Positions 1 through 9,185 of a DNA stretch of 64,000 nt are shown here, one piece after another. A program made the translations under genes and the position numbers. Each line of letters opens with the position of its first letter. Within the stretch, counting starts at the first letter, position 1. Location of the stretch: contig NZ_JAHLMU010000001.1 in NCBI RefSeq assembly GCF_018919485.1, positions 472,655 to 536,654 on the forward strand. The letters run 5' to 3'. Origin of the DNA: Psychrobacter sp. TAE2020 (lineage in GTDB: Bacteria; Pseudomonadota; Gammaproteobacteria; Pseudomonadales; Moraxellaceae). The notes under the pieces are model-generated. The model did no database searches, was not told the origin of the DNA, and saw nothing but the letters and a program-made list of their open reading frames with translations.

Positions 1-763
1 GGGCCGCCTCGCCATTACTAGAAACTGCGACACGCTCGACATTAGGATAATTGACATCTAACCAATGGCGACACTGCGCCAGCGACTGCTGATGTGAATA
101 AATACGGCTAATACCATCTATTTTAGTATGTTCAGCAACTAAAAAATTCTGATGAATAGGTAACTCGACTTCACCAATTATCTTTAGAGTTGAGGATAAG
201 AAGCCATCCAAAGTATGATTGACTACGCCTTCAGAAGAGTTCTCAACGGGTACTACCCCGTACATAGCTGTGCCCGCTTCTACTTCGCGAAAGACGTCAG
301 TAATAGTACTAAGGGGCAAAGTATCAGCCGCTTTGCCAAAGTGCTTTAGAGCAGCGGCGTGGGTAAAGGTTCCTAAAGGCCCTAAAAAGGCAATACGCTG
401 CGGCGCTTCTAAATCGAGACAGACTGACATAATTTCTCGAAACAAACGAGCCATTTTTTCATCCGCTATTGGGCCGATATTACGCGCCATTACCGCCTTT
501 AATACTTGCGCTTCACGCTCAGGACGGTAAAAAATAGGATCACGAGCTGAAGGGTCATCGCTGTTAGCAACTTGAGATTTTTTGACGGTCGCTACTTGTT
601 GAGCCAGCTTTGCACGATCATTAATCAACGTATGAATTTCACAGTCTACCGCGTCGATATCTTGGCGCAGACGATTAAGAAACATTTGCTCAGTTGAAAT
701 ATTGTTAGAGTCTTCAACGCTTGGATTTGAATTATTATTTTGCTCTGCTGACTGCTCGCTCAT
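1..763 (-). CDS. pheA: Bifunctional chorismate mutase / prephenate dehydratase (P-protein), C-terminal part missing at window edge
   Basis: This enzyme converts chorismate to prephenate and then to phenylpyruvate in phenylalanine synthesis. I translated the minus strand from the ATG at 763; the frame stays open to base 1, giving 254 codons. Residues about 25-110 are a chorismate mutase domain with the typical RLRQDIDAVD start and FYRPEREAQVL. The dehydratase domain follows, with IAFLGPLGTFTHAAA and GVVPVENSSEGVVNHTLD. The catalytic TRF segment and the ACT regulatory domain would lie beyond the left edge. The first 22 residues are rich in Asn, Ser and Gln. An AAAGGA ribosome site precedes the ATG. 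It is divergent from tal. Confidence 0.95.
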   Translation of the reverse strand, partial: MSEQSAEQNNNSNPSVEDSNNISTEQMFLNRLRQDIDAVDCEIHTLINDRAKLAQQVATVKKSQVANSDDPSARDPIFYRPEREAQVLKAVMARNIGPIADEKMARLFREIMSVCLDLEAPQRIAFLGPLGTFTHAAALKHFGKAADTLPLSTITDVFREVEAGTAMYGVVPVENSSEGVVNHTLDGFLSSTLKIIGEVELPIHQNFLVAEHTKIDGISRIYSHQQSLAQCRHWLDVNYPNVERVAVSSNGEAA

Positions 764-1113
764 TAGCGCATATCCTTTATTATTTCTGTTAACGATTATT
801 AGCTTGCAAGAGACTACTGTGTTTAGCTATTAACATATAATCACCTGACCTTAAAGCATAACTTACTTGTCGCCCCTACTATAACAAAAACTGTGCATAG
901 TGCCCACGGGTAAATAGGCTAAATGCGGTAAACAGCTTAAAATCAGACGCTTTAGCGCTCAGTACTCTATTGGTAGATAAATTAAAGTCTAAACTATGTT
1001 AAAGTTTCAAACTATTGCCTGTCAAAGCAATTTTTCTAACAGCGCAAACTTAATAGCAAGCAAAAAAGCAACACTGCTAAAACACTGAATTAATTATACG
1101 TTAAGGATTCCCA
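764..1113. other. Intergenic region between divergent pheA and tal
   Basis: This 350-bp AT-rich gap must hold both divergent promoters. I see the ribosome sites at either end (AAAGGA for pheA, AAGGA for tal) but no convincing Phe attenuator: no Phe-rich leader peptide and no strong terminator hairpin. Confidence 0.5.
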
Positions 1114-2052
1114 ATGAGCTCACTACAGCAGCTTCGCACTATGACTACTATTGTTGCTGATACTGGCGATATTGCCGCTATTGCACGCCTAAAACCTATC
1201 GACGCTACTACTAATCCCAGTTTGATTACCAAAGCACTGCTGCAGCCTGATAACCATGCAATGCTAGCAGATATGATGAATCGTCATCAGGGTAATGTCG
1301 ATGCGGTTATTGATGCACTAACCATTCAAATTGGTTGCGATATTCTACAGTTGATCGAAGGGCGAGTATCCACTGAGGTGGATGCTAGACTCTCTTATGA
1401 TACTCAGGCTACTATCAACAAAGCTTTAGATTTTATGGCCGCTTATGATAGAGCCGGTATCGACTCTGAGCGAGTATTGATTAAAATGGCGGCGACTTGG
1501 CAAGGTATTGAGGCGGCGCGTTATCTGGAGACCCAAAATATCCATTGCAATTTGACTTTGCTCTTTGGGCAACATCAAGCGATTGCTTGTGCTGATGCTG
1601 GAGTGACTTTGATATCGCCATTTGTTGGCCGTATTCTAGACTGGCAAAAACGCCAACAGAATCGTCAAAATGTACCCGCTTCTGATGATATGGGTGTACA
1701 GTCGGTCAAGCTTATCTATCAGTATTACAAACAGCATGGCTACAAAACTCAAGTTATGGGGGCCAGCTTCCGTTCTGCTGAGCAAATTCTAGCGCTAGCC
1801 GGTTGTGACTTATTGACTATCGCACCGAACTTAATCGATGAGCTAGCAGCAATGGATATTGAGGTTGGTCGTCAGCTATCCCCTACTATATCAACTGATA
1901 TGGCTATTATGAATAAGGTAAGCTTGACCCATGAGCAGTTCAGCCAAGCCTATCAGCAAGACAAAGTCACCCAAGATTTATTACCTAAAGGTATCGATGG
2001 TTTTATCAGTGCACATGATGAGTTGGCGCAGACTTTAGCGGCTATGCGCTAG
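1114..2052 (+). CDS. tal: Transaldolase
   Basis: Transaldolase moves a dihydroxyacetone unit between sedoheptulose-7-phosphate and glyceraldehyde-3-phosphate in the non-oxidative pentose phosphate pathway, in the cytosol. The 312-residue length fits the TalB type. The DATTNPSL motif is at 30-37. The Schiff-base lysine is K124 in VLIKMAATWQG, equivalent to K132 of E. coli TalB. The SPFVGRILDW phosphate-site segment is at 168-177. The ATG follows an AAGGA ribosome site. The gene stands alone, divergent from pheA. Confidence 0.97.
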   Translation: MSSLQQLRTMTTIVADTGDIAAIARLKPIDATTNPSLITKALLQPDNHAMLADMMNRHQGNVDAVIDALTIQIGCDILQLIEGRVSTEVDARLSYDTQATINKALDFMAAYDRAGIDSERVLIKMAATWQGIEAARYLETQNIHCNLTLLFGQHQAIACADAGVTLISPFVGRILDWQKRQQNRQNVPASDDMGVQSVKLIYQYYKQHGYKTQVMGASFRSAEQILALAGCDLLTIAPNLIDELAAMDIEVGRQLSPTISTDMAIMNKVSLTHEQFSQAYQQDKVTQDLLPKGIDGFISAHDELAQTLAAMR

Positions 2053-2390
2053 TTAATCAGCATGGACTTTAACTATAAGCTAAACAGGCTTTCTTATAAA
2101 TCAGAAAGTGCCCCTATTGGCCTAGCTAAAAGTATTTATAAAGTCTGTACTTAGTCTATATTTCAACTATGATTAGCTGATTATAGACTAACTATAAACT
2201 GCCTTTATCAGCCATTATTTCATCTTAATGTAATTACAACACGATAAGCTCAATAAAATAGCACTTTTAATCCACTATAAGCAAAACTTAGTACCCACTT
2301 TGCTAGCCAATGTATTATCATACTCGAGTAATACTTACTCACAGGACTGAACTATTGATTTGGTTCTGTTTTAATTAATAAGGATGTTCC
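2053..2390. other. Intergenic region downstream of tal
   Basis: This 338-bp AT-rich stretch shows no clear terminator for tal, no gene and no repeat that I can support. It presumably carries the promoter of the unknown gene at 2391. Confidence 0.5.
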
Positions 2391-2828
2391 ATGCTAAAGT
2401 CTACCTCCAAAAAACAACCACAAGAAGTTTTTATCCACATCGTTCACAGTAAGCGCCTAAAGCCTTTAAAAAAGCAGCCAGCGGTTAAGTGTATCCAAGC
2501 AACAGGCCACATTGATCAACAGTATCTAGCTGAGTTAGCGGGTTCTGATGAGTATATCTCAATCGCCTTTTGTTACAAAAACTATAACGAAGAAGCCAAT
2601 CCACGCTTAAGTGAAAACGAGAGCTGTGCGGTAATCAGTGTAGCCAAAGCGAAAGAGTTATTACATACTGAAGTTCTAGCCGAAGAAGCTTTGAGCGCGG
2701 TAAGTATCATTTTGTTCAGTGCTGTATCACAGACTTTTGGTGGGTTCTTGACCGATGGCGAAACCAACAAGCGTTATGTACTGTCTAAAGGTACAGAGTA
2801 TGCTGGCTTGTCATCAGTGGTATTATAG
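2391..2828 (+). CDS. Conserved-looking hypothetical protein, 145 aa
   Basis: I do not recognise this protein. It is 145 residues, with a lysine-rich N-terminus (about 1-34), then a mixed alpha/beta-looking body, and a glycine-containing segment near 115-130 (FGGFLTDGETNKRYVL). There is no signal peptide, membrane span or obvious metal motif; only two or three scattered cysteines are present. It begins at an ATG preceded by AAGGA at a normal distance and is followed by a strong hairpin terminator, so it looks like a real single-gene unit. Codon use resembles its neighbours. Confidence 0.75.
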   Translation: MLKSTSKKQPQEVFIHIVHSKRLKPLKKQPAVKCIQATGHIDQQYLAELAGSDEYISIAFCYKNYNEEANPRLSENESCAVISVAKAKELLHTEVLAEEALSAVSIILFSAVSQTFGGFLTDGETNKRYVLSKGTEYAGLSSVVL

Positions 2829-2911
2829 AACCCCTATATAGATCTTTTGTAAAGTCATGGCTCTAAGCATATTACTGCTAAGACAATGATTTAAAAACAG
2901 TAGATTTATAA

Positions 2912-2951
2912 TAAAAAAGCGCCCTGACTTTATAATCAAGGCGCTTTTTTT
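2912..2951. terminator. Bidirectional rho-independent terminator
   Basis: An A-run, GCGCC, a loop of about 16 bases, GGCGC and a T-run form a hairpin that works on either strand. It lies between the 145-aa gene (plus) and apt (minus), which converge on it. Confidence 0.85.
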
Positions 2952-3030
2952 GCTTTAGTACTTATGAAATACCTTGAGCTACTACCATTACCAGCTCAAG
3001 CTTTTGAAATGGTAGTTATAAAAGACTGTT

Positions 3031-3615
3031 TTAAATCTTTAGAACCGTATAAACAGGTACTGGAAATTCGCCGTGTAGCGCCACTAAATCTAATAACACT
3101 AATGCCCCTACTACTGTATGACCAGCGGATTTGCACAGCTCATAAGCCGTAGTCAAAGTGCCACCAGTTGCCAAAATATCATCGACCAACAGTACACGCT
3201 CAGGGGGCAAATTGTTTTGCATCTCTAGCGTATCTTTACCATACTCTAGTGCGTAGGCCTTGTTTGCCACTGGTGGCGGTAGCTTACCCGCCTTACGTAG
3301 CAGTATAATGCCTTTTCCCAATCGTCCTGCCAGCAAGCTTGCAAACACAAATCCACGGGCTTCAACAGCCCCTAGACAATCCACCTCCTCCATTAATCCT
3401 GCAGGTAGCGACGCCAGCATAGCATCGATAACTGCCTCAACGTGGTTACGTAGTAATGGAGTGATATCATAAAAATCAATGCCCGCTTTAGGGAAGTTAG
3501 CTACAGTACGAATGACTTGCCAAAACGGATGATCAGTATTGAGATTATCGGTGTTACGATTAGTCGACGACTCAGATATGGTTTTCGCTTGCTTGTCAGT
3601 AGTAGTAACACTCAT
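3031..3615 (-). CDS. apt: Adenine phosphoribosyltransferase
   Basis: Apt salvages adenine by joining it to PRPP to form AMP. The PRPP-binding loop VLLVDDILATGGTL is at residues 141-154, and the upstream LLRKAGKLPP and ALEYGKDTLEM segments are typical of Apt. I chose the ATG at 3615 (194 aa) because AAGGG stands at the right distance before it. An ATG 14 codons upstream at 3657 lacks a usable site. Compared with E. coli Apt (183 aa) it carries a polar Ser/Thr/Asn-rich N-terminal tail of roughly 25 residues. It converges on the upstream gene through the terminator near 2930. Confidence 0.95.
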   Translation of the reverse strand: MSVTTTDKQAKTISESSTNRNTDNLNTDHPFWQVIRTVANFPKAGIDFYDITPLLRNHVEAVIDAMLASLPAGLMEEVDCLGAVEARGFVFASLLAGRLGKGIILLRKAGKLPPPVANKAYALEYGKDTLEMQNNLPPERVLLVDDILATGGTLTTAYELCKSAGHTVVGALVLLDLVALHGEFPVPVYTVLKI

Positions 3616-3966
3616 AATAACCCTTAACTTGGACGGCTTGAATAATTTAAGATTCATCTTACATAAGACAATCTCTTATAAAAGATAAAAATTAACGCTG
3701 GATATAATAGCATAATCTTGCGGCTTTTTTTGACGGATAGCGCTAGCTAATACTTGAGAATAAATACGCTCTAAGCCTAGCTGGCACGAAACTATAGCCC
3801 AATACAGATATAAAAACATTTTAATGAGTACTCTGCAGTTCCAATATACAACTGTAAACTTAACTTTATATAGCACGGTTATATGCTAAACTGTGGGCGT
3901 TTTTATGGTGTAAATTTAGCAAGTAACGCTTTTAAAGCATAATAGTAATTATTGATAGGACGGTGT

Positions 3967-4131
3967 ATGAAACGTTATGAATGTATTGTCTGTGGCTGGA
4001 TCTATGATGAAGAACTAGGTTGCTCCGAAGAAGGCATCGCCCCTGGAACTAAATGGGAAGATATTCCTGATGATTGGACTTGTCCTGAGTGTGGTGTTGG
4101 CAAGTTAGATTTTGAAATGATGGAAATCTAA
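3967..4131 (+). CDS. rubA: Rubredoxin
   Basis: This 54-residue protein is a one-iron electron carrier. Its two iron-binding pairs are C6-C9 (CIVCGW) and C39-C42 (CPECG), and the conserved IYD, PGTKWEDIPDDW and aromatic core residues are present. In Moraxellaceae such rubredoxins can feed electrons to alkane hydroxylases, but no hydroxylase or rubredoxin reductase is next to it. The ATG follows ATAGGACGGTGT, giving an AGGA ribosome site. The alpha/beta hydrolase gene begins 28 bp downstream, so the two may be cotranscribed. Confidence 0.95.
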   Translation: MKRYECIVCGWIYDEELGCSEEGIAPGTKWEDIPDDWTCPECGVGKLDFEMMEI

Positions 4132-4159
4132 GTAGATGACATGCTAAGCGGGAGATATC

Positions 4160-5191
4160 ATGATCCATTCGAATAAATCAAGCCAAGATAAGGTTGCCGA
4201 TGTGGCGACAGGAACAGCTTACTATCCAAATCCTGCATGGGAGAAGTTCGGTGCGCATAATTGGCGTACCTCTGACTTAAGTGAGCACCTTTATCAGGCC
4301 ATGATCGATATCGGCGATAATATTGAGCTGTGTGTCGAAGCCGGTGGTAATCCAGACCATCCCCCATTATTGATGGTGATGGGTCTAGGCTCACAAATGA
4401 TCTTTTGGCCAGATGATTTTATCAAGCGTCTGATTAATGCTGGATTTTTTGTGATTCGTTTTGATAATCGTGATATCGGCTTATCCTCTAAAGTTCAAAT
4501 CGAAGGATTGCCACGAATCAGCCAACTCAAAATGATGCTACGCTTGCAGACAGGTCTATCTAATAAATCAGCACAAGTCGCTTATAATTTGACCGATATG
4601 GCAGAGGATACGGTACGTCTGATAAAGGTGTTACAACTAAAAAGAACGCATTTATTAGGAGCGTCGATGGGTGGTATGATTGCCCAGATTGTCGCTGCTC
4701 GCTATCCCAGCTTAATAGATCGTATGGTATTGATGTTTACTACTACCAATCGGGCATTTTTAAAGCCACCACGACCTAAGCAGCTCTATACTTTGATTAA
4801 TAGACCGGAAAGCCATTCTGAACGTGATATTGTTCGGCACAGCGTCTGGTTCATGAAGACTGTAGGGACGCCCGGTCATGTCAATGTCCGTACTGTACGT
4901 GAGATTGCCAAGTTACGTTATCAGCGCAACTTTCATCCTTTAGGAACCGTACAGCAACTCAATGCTATCTTATCATCGGGCTCTATTGCGCGTTTTAGTA
5001 AGCAAGTCAAAGCCCCGACTATCGTCATTCATGGTAGTGCTGATGGTCTATTGCCCTCCTCGCAAGGTCGGGTAGTAGCTAAGACTATTCCTAAAGCCAG
5101 CTTTCATCTGATTGATGGTATGGCTCATGATATCCCTGCCTACTATCAGCCATATTTAGTTGATTTGATAAGCAAGCATTTACTGTACTAA
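4160..5191 (+). CDS. Alpha/beta-hydrolase family protein
   Basis: A 343-residue serine hydrolase of unknown substrate. The nucleophile elbow GASMGG puts the serine at S169. The likely acid is D295 (HGSADGLLP) and the histidine is H323 (GMAHDIP). The oxyanion region is VMGLGSQM at 73-80, and a lid-like helical section lies near 200-270. There is no signal peptide, so it is probably cytosolic. The first 45 residues are a polar extension ahead of the fold. An esterase, lipase-like or dioxygenase-cleavage hydrolase role is possible; the sequence alone does not decide. It follows rubredoxin closely. Confidence 0.88.
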   Translation: MIHSNKSSQDKVADVATGTAYYPNPAWEKFGAHNWRTSDLSEHLYQAMIDIGDNIELCVEAGGNPDHPPLLMVMGLGSQMIFWPDDFIKRLINAGFFVIRFDNRDIGLSSKVQIEGLPRISQLKMMLRLQTGLSNKSAQVAYNLTDMAEDTVRLIKVLQLKRTHLLGASMGGMIAQIVAARYPSLIDRMVLMFTTTNRAFLKPPRPKQLYTLINRPESHSERDIVRHSVWFMKTVGTPGHVNVRTVREIAKLRYQRNFHPLGTVQQLNAILSSGSIARFSKQVKAPTIVIHGSADGLLPSSQGRVVAKTIPKASFHLIDGMAHDIPAYYQPYLVDLISKHLLY

Positions 5192-5213
5192 TTGCTTAAT
5201 AGATGCTGCAAAT

Positions 5214-5264
5214 TAAAAAAGGGTGAGACTTATAAACAATCTATAAGTCTCACCCTTTTTTTTG
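5214..5264. terminator. Bidirectional terminator with a perfect 14-bp stem
   Basis: GGGTGAGACTTATA at 5221-5234 pairs perfectly with 5242-5255 across a 7-base loop, flanked by an A-run on the left and a T-run on the right. It serves the convergent hydrolase and WG-repeat genes. Confidence 0.95.
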
Positions 5265-5300
5265 CTGTTAAAAATACTATTATAGAGCTAACCTTAGTGG

Positions 5301-6371
5301 TTAATCGCAATCGACAACGTTGCCTTGTGTGCCTATACAGATCTTAGTGCCGTTCTTTAGAGTACCGATCCAAGCTTTATCTTGGTTAAAAACAAACATC
5401 GAGGCGTTCTCAGCATTTTGAGTCTCCTCACTATTGCTAAAGTTAAACGGAATAACCAACTCACCACCTAAATTTAAGAACCCCCATTTATTATTAATAC
5501 GTACCCCAGCCAGTCCTTCAGAGAAAGGTCTTACTTCATTGAACGAATAAGTAATCATTATGGTTTTTTGCTCATCAACAAAGCCCCATTTACCGTCTTG
5601 CTGATCGGCTTTTAAAGTGGTAAAAGTTTTGGATGTTACTACGGTGGAGCTTGCTAGTGGTTTGTCTATTGCAGATGCCAATGCCGATGCTTGCGCAGAC
5701 CCCGCCTTAGTATTATTACTATTGGCATTAGCATTAGTATTGTTAGCATTAATACTACTAGGCTCGCTAATAGTATTGCCTTTGCTATCCAGCTTGATAT
5801 TGACTTTATTCTTACGGGCTTTGGCGACACCATTACTATAGTTATCAATATCACTAAAGGCTGAGGAGAAAGGCACAATAGTTTGATTGCTATTGTCGAT
5901 CACCCCATAGTTACCGCCTTTTTTGACTACAATACGTCCCTCGGAAGCTGCTCGTGCCCAGCCCCTAGACTCTCCTAACACATCGTATATCAGCGGGATA
6001 ACGGTTTGACCTTGCATATTGACATAACCAATACGGCCACTACGCTGTACTGGTATTAACCCAGCAGCTATTTTGTCGGCAGCCACTTTTTGATACGCTG
6101 ATAAATCAACTACCGGCTTGCCTTTACTATCGATAAGAGCTACTGGTGCACCATAATCTTTACTGGCCAAAAAATAACCGTTCATAGAAGTACAAGCGAC
6201 GTTTTTATAATAACTTTTAGGTGTTTTGCAGCTCGCAGCTTGTGCTGTTGGCAAAGTAAGCACTAACAGCAGCGAACTACTGAGCAGCCATCCTACTGTT
6301 GCTTTGAGTGCTAAAGCAGGCATGGATAATCTGGGGTTTTTTGTAGGCTTTAAGGTATAGCATCGAGACAT
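5301..6371 (-). CDS. Secreted WG-repeat protein
   Basis: A protein of about 356 residues with a signal sequence ending in TLPTAQA before ASCK, so export to the periplasm is expected. The mature part holds WG-type beta repeats: GRIGYVNMQGQTVIP, GNYGVIDNSNQTIVP, GKWGFVDEQKTIMI and NKWGFLNLGGELVIPF. Between the second and third is a low-complexity Asn/Ser/Ala linker, and two cysteines close the C-terminus (CIGTQGNVVDC). Its function is not known; WG repeats usually act in binding. I chose the ATG at 6371; an upstream TTG at 6416 is possible but weaker. It converges on the hydrolase gene. Confidence 0.85.
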   Translation of the reverse strand: MSRCYTLKPTKNPRLSMPALALKATVGWLLSSSLLLVLTLPTAQAASCKTPKSYYKNVACTSMNGYFLASKDYGAPVALIDSKGKPVVDLSAYQKVAADKIAAGLIPVQRSGRIGYVNMQGQTVIPLIYDVLGESRGWARAASEGRIVVKKGGNYGVIDNSNQTIVPFSSAFSDIDNYSNGVAKARKNKVNIKLDSKGNTISEPSSINANNTNANANSNNTKAGSAQASALASAIDKPLASSTVVTSKTFTTLKADQQDGKWGFVDEQKTIMITYSFNEVRPFSEGLAGVRINNKWGFLNLGGELVIPFNFSNSEETQNAENASMFVFNQDKAWIGTLKNGTKICIGTQGNVVDCD

Positions 6372-6690
6372 AATAGAACCTAAGCGGAGTGTAGTGCTGG
6401 TAAGGTTTATAGGCAATGTAATAATCAGTGTAACCCTTTTAAATATTACAAGCTTAACAAATGTAGACCTCAGTACCCACTTGTATTCTGTAAGGGTGTG
6501 ACCCTAGGCTTTAGAAACGGTTAGCTATTTGTCGCTAATTGAGCGGGTTGCTTGAACAAAAGCGCTCGACCTTATTGAGCCATATCGAGGCCTATTAATA
6601 CTAGCCGTCTTTAGCTTTTAGCCGAAAAGGTTTACCATAGGATTTTTTATATCGCTTATTGATAATAGCGGATTCACACGAGGGCAACTT
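6372..6690. other. Intergenic region between divergent WG-repeat and EamA genes
   Basis: This 319-bp gap holds the two divergent promoters. I see no additional gene or strong hairpin in it. Confidence 0.4.
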
Positions 6691-7623
6691 ATGGCCGATT
6701 CTGCTTCACGCTCTGCTTCTATCGGCTTAGTCATTGGCTGTATTATTTTTGGCTTAGGCAGCTTAATTGTCGCTCATGTCGATATCGGTGGCTGGGCAAT
6801 GGCGTTTTGGCGACTGGCTATCTCCGGTGTGGTTTTTGCTATCTTAGCAAAAGTGGCCGGCCAACGGCTACCCGCCTCTCGACGAGCTATCGTTTATAGT
6901 TTGTTATCTGGCGCATTTCTTGGATTCGATTTAGCGCTTTGGCATGAGAGTATTCATGCTGTTGGACCAGGTATCTCAACCTTACTCAACAGCTTACAAA
7001 TCTTCTTTTTAGCGGCTATTGGCTTTGTCTATTTCAGCGAACGCCAGTCTATTTTGCAGCTACTCAGCCTCTGCCTAGCTATGCTAGGAGTGGCGATGAT
7101 TGGCAGCCCTGAATTTGCGCAAAACTCAGCTGCCACTTGGGGGTTTGTCACTGGCATTGTTTCAGGCGCGATGTTAGCGGCCTCGATGACTTTTATTCGT
7201 AAGACTCACGATACCGAGCCGACACCGATATTTGTACTGATGCAGCTAATTAGTATTGGTGGGGTACTGGCGATGATAGTACCGATGTTATTATTTGATC
7301 AAGGTAATATATTACCTAATAGTTGGTCTGAGCTTGCTTGGGTATTGGTCTATGGCACAGTAATGCAGTGCTTAGCTTGGGGCCTGATTGCTTATTCTAT
7401 TCCTAAGCTCTCACTAACCTTAGTCGGCTTGCTACTGCTCACTGAGCCGATTGCCGCTTTGGTTATAGACTATAGCTGGCTTGATAAACCGATTAATAGC
7501 TTACAGTGGGCCGGCGCTCTACTAACTATGTTTGCTATTTTTTTGGGCTCACTCAAGCCCAAACCTCGGGCCCTAAGACGTTATCGCTTCTTTGCAAAGT
7601 TCTATAAGCGTAACTATAAATAA
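6691..7623 (+). CDS. DMT-superfamily transporter, EamA family
   Basis: A 310-residue inner-membrane protein with about ten hydrophobic helices arranged as two EamA repeats (roughly 5-135 and 150-285). The typical GFDLALWHESIHAVGPGISTLLNSLQ segment ends the first repeat, and the matching ITKLSLTLVGLLLLTEPIAAL-like segment lies in the second. These carriers usually export amino acids or metabolites; the substrate is not predictable here. The ATG follows GAGGG at good spacing. The C-terminus is strongly basic (Lys/Arg-rich), which fits a cytosolic tail. Confidence 0.88.
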   Translation: MADSASRSASIGLVIGCIIFGLGSLIVAHVDIGGWAMAFWRLAISGVVFAILAKVAGQRLPASRRAIVYSLLSGAFLGFDLALWHESIHAVGPGISTLLNSLQIFFLAAIGFVYFSERQSILQLLSLCLAMLGVAMIGSPEFAQNSAATWGFVTGIVSGAMLAASMTFIRKTHDTEPTPIFVLMQLISIGGVLAMIVPMLLFDQGNILPNSWSELAWVLVYGTVMQCLAWGLIAYSIPKLSLTLVGLLLLTEPIAALVIDYSWLDKPINSLQWAGALLTMFAIFLGSLKPKPRALRRYRFFAKFYKRNYK

Positions 7624-7662
7624 TAGGGTTAGGCACAACATCCCTGTTAACCTTATCGGTAA

Positions 7663-7705
7663 TAAAAAAAAGCTTGAATCTAATCAGATTCAAGCTTTTT
7701 TCTTT
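7663..7705. terminator. Bidirectional terminator with a perfect 12-bp stem
   Basis: AAGCTTGAATCT at 7670-7681 pairs with 7686-7697 across a 4-base loop, with A-run and T-run flanks. It is shared by the convergent EamA and uracil permease genes. Confidence 0.95.
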
Positions 7706-7748
7706 TATAACGGCTACAAGTCTTAGTGATGAATCAGCTTTATAACTC

Positions 7749-9185
7749 TTAGCCTTTTTGGCGATTAAATAAAGCGTTTAGGATGATAGCGGTCAAAGTT
7801 GCTGTACCGATGCCACCCAAATCGAAGCTGCCTAGATGCAAGCTAAAGTTACCTGTACCCATAATTACTGTCACGGCGGCAATAATAAGATTGCTATTCT
7901 TACTAAAGTCGATATGGCTGTCTATCCATATTTTAGCACCAGCGATAGCGATCAGACCGAAGACTACAATAGAAGCACCGCCTAATAATGCTGCTGGAAT
8001 AGTCTGAATGACAGCACCAAACTTCGGTGATAATCCTAACAGAATAGCCACTACCCCAGCTATCACAAATATAGTAGTACTGTAGACTTTAGTGACTGCC
8101 ATTACCCCGATGTTTTCAGCGTAAGTAGTCACCCCTGTACCGCCAAAACCTGCGGAAAAAGTAGTCGCTAACCCATCTGCAAAGAACGCTTTGCCCATAT
8201 GAGGGGTTACGCGAGTTTTAGTCATGCCTTCAACCGCTTTGAAATGTCCAAGGTTTTCGGCAATAAGAATAAAGGCGACGGGTGCTATTAATATGATAGC
8301 GCTAAGCTCAAAGCGTGGGGTATGAATACTAGGCAAGCCAAACCATGAAGCTGTAGCAACCCCACTAAACTCAATCGGCACCCCAAATCCCATTAGGTTG
8401 CTGACGATATAATAGGTGATATAAGACAGTATTAGGCCGACTAGTAATAGTAGGCGTCTGAGCATACCGCGAGTAAATACCGCCACGCCACTAATCAACA
8501 GCACCGTAAAAGCTGCCATCCAAGCATCAAATTGGTTGGCAGATACCCCTTGAATAGTCACCGGCGCTAAGTTAAGACCAATGATCATCACAATCGCCCC
8601 AGTAACGATAGGCGGCATCAAGCGCTCAATCCAGCCAGTCCCCGTTTTCATCACTAGCAAGCCGACTAAGGCATAAATAATACCACAGACCATAATACCG
8701 CCTAAGGCGACATCTAAGTTGTTATTGAAGCCGACGCCTGCATAGGCAGTAACCGCTATCACTGGTCCAATAAAGGCAAAACTAGACCCTAAGTAACTGG
8801 GCATACGTCCACCGGTGATGATAAAGAACATCACGGTACAGATACCTGACATTAAGATAGCTAAGTTGGGATCAAAACCCATCAGTAATGGAGCTAGCAC
8901 CGTCGAGCCGAACATAGCAAAAGTATGTTGCACGCCTAGTAGCAAACTCTTAGAGGGCGGTAGATACTCATTGATACCTACCGGATTACGATCTATATCA
9001 CCTTTGAACGGTCGCCAAGTAGGGAACCAACGGCCATTTTCAAAATCTGGATTGTCAGTATATTGCCTCTTTGCGCTGCTAATACCAGCATTTTGCAAAG
9101 CGTTAGGCTCATTATTAGATGGCCCATTAGATGAATGACTATCTACAGCTTTAGATGAGGATGAATGCTCTGAGGGAGGTGTCAT
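7749..9185 (-). CDS. uraA: Uracil permease, NCS2 family (UraA-like)
   Basis: A 478-residue proton symporter for uracil or a related base. The core shows GVQHTFAMFGSTVLAPLLMG at 84-103 and MPSYLGSSFAFIGPV, plus the two acidic residues expected in UraA: E310 (IAENLGHF) and E357 (TTYAENIGVMAVTKVYST), 47 apart versus 49 for E241/E290 in E. coli UraA. The fold should have 14 membrane segments. It carries an N-terminal extension of about 65 polar, Ser/Asn-rich residues absent from E. coli UraA (429 aa). AAAGGA precedes the ATG at 9185. It converges on the EamA gene. Confidence 0.9.
   Translation of the reverse strand: MTPPSEHSSSSKAVDSHSSNGPSNNEPNALQNAGISSAKRQYTDNPDFENGRWFPTWRPFKGDIDRNPVGINEYLPPSKSLLLGVQHTFAMFGSTVLAPLLMGFDPNLAILMSGICTVMFFIITGGRMPSYLGSSFAFIGPVIAVTAYAGVGFNNNLDVALGGIMVCGIIYALVGLLVMKTGTGWIERLMPPIVTGAIVMIIGLNLAPVTIQGVSANQFDAWMAAFTVLLISGVAVFTRGMLRRLLLLVGLILSYITYYIVSNLMGFGVPIEFSGVATASWFGLPSIHTPRFELSAIILIAPVAFILIAENLGHFKAVEGMTKTRVTPHMGKAFFADGLATTFSAGFGGTGVTTYAENIGVMAVTKVYSTTIFVIAGVVAILLGLSPKFGAVIQTIPAALLGGASIVVFGLIAIAGAKIWIDSHIDFSKNSNLIIAAVTVIMGTGNFSLHLGSFDLGGIGTATLTAIILNALFNRQKG

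Noticed and set aside
219-530. Plus-strand open frame of 103 codons
   Set aside because: It lies antisense inside pheA, whose translation matches a known family throughout.
3676-3876. Minus-strand open frame of 66 codons between apt and rubredoxin
   Set aside because: No ribosome site and no family likeness; it covers the likely rubredoxin promoter region.
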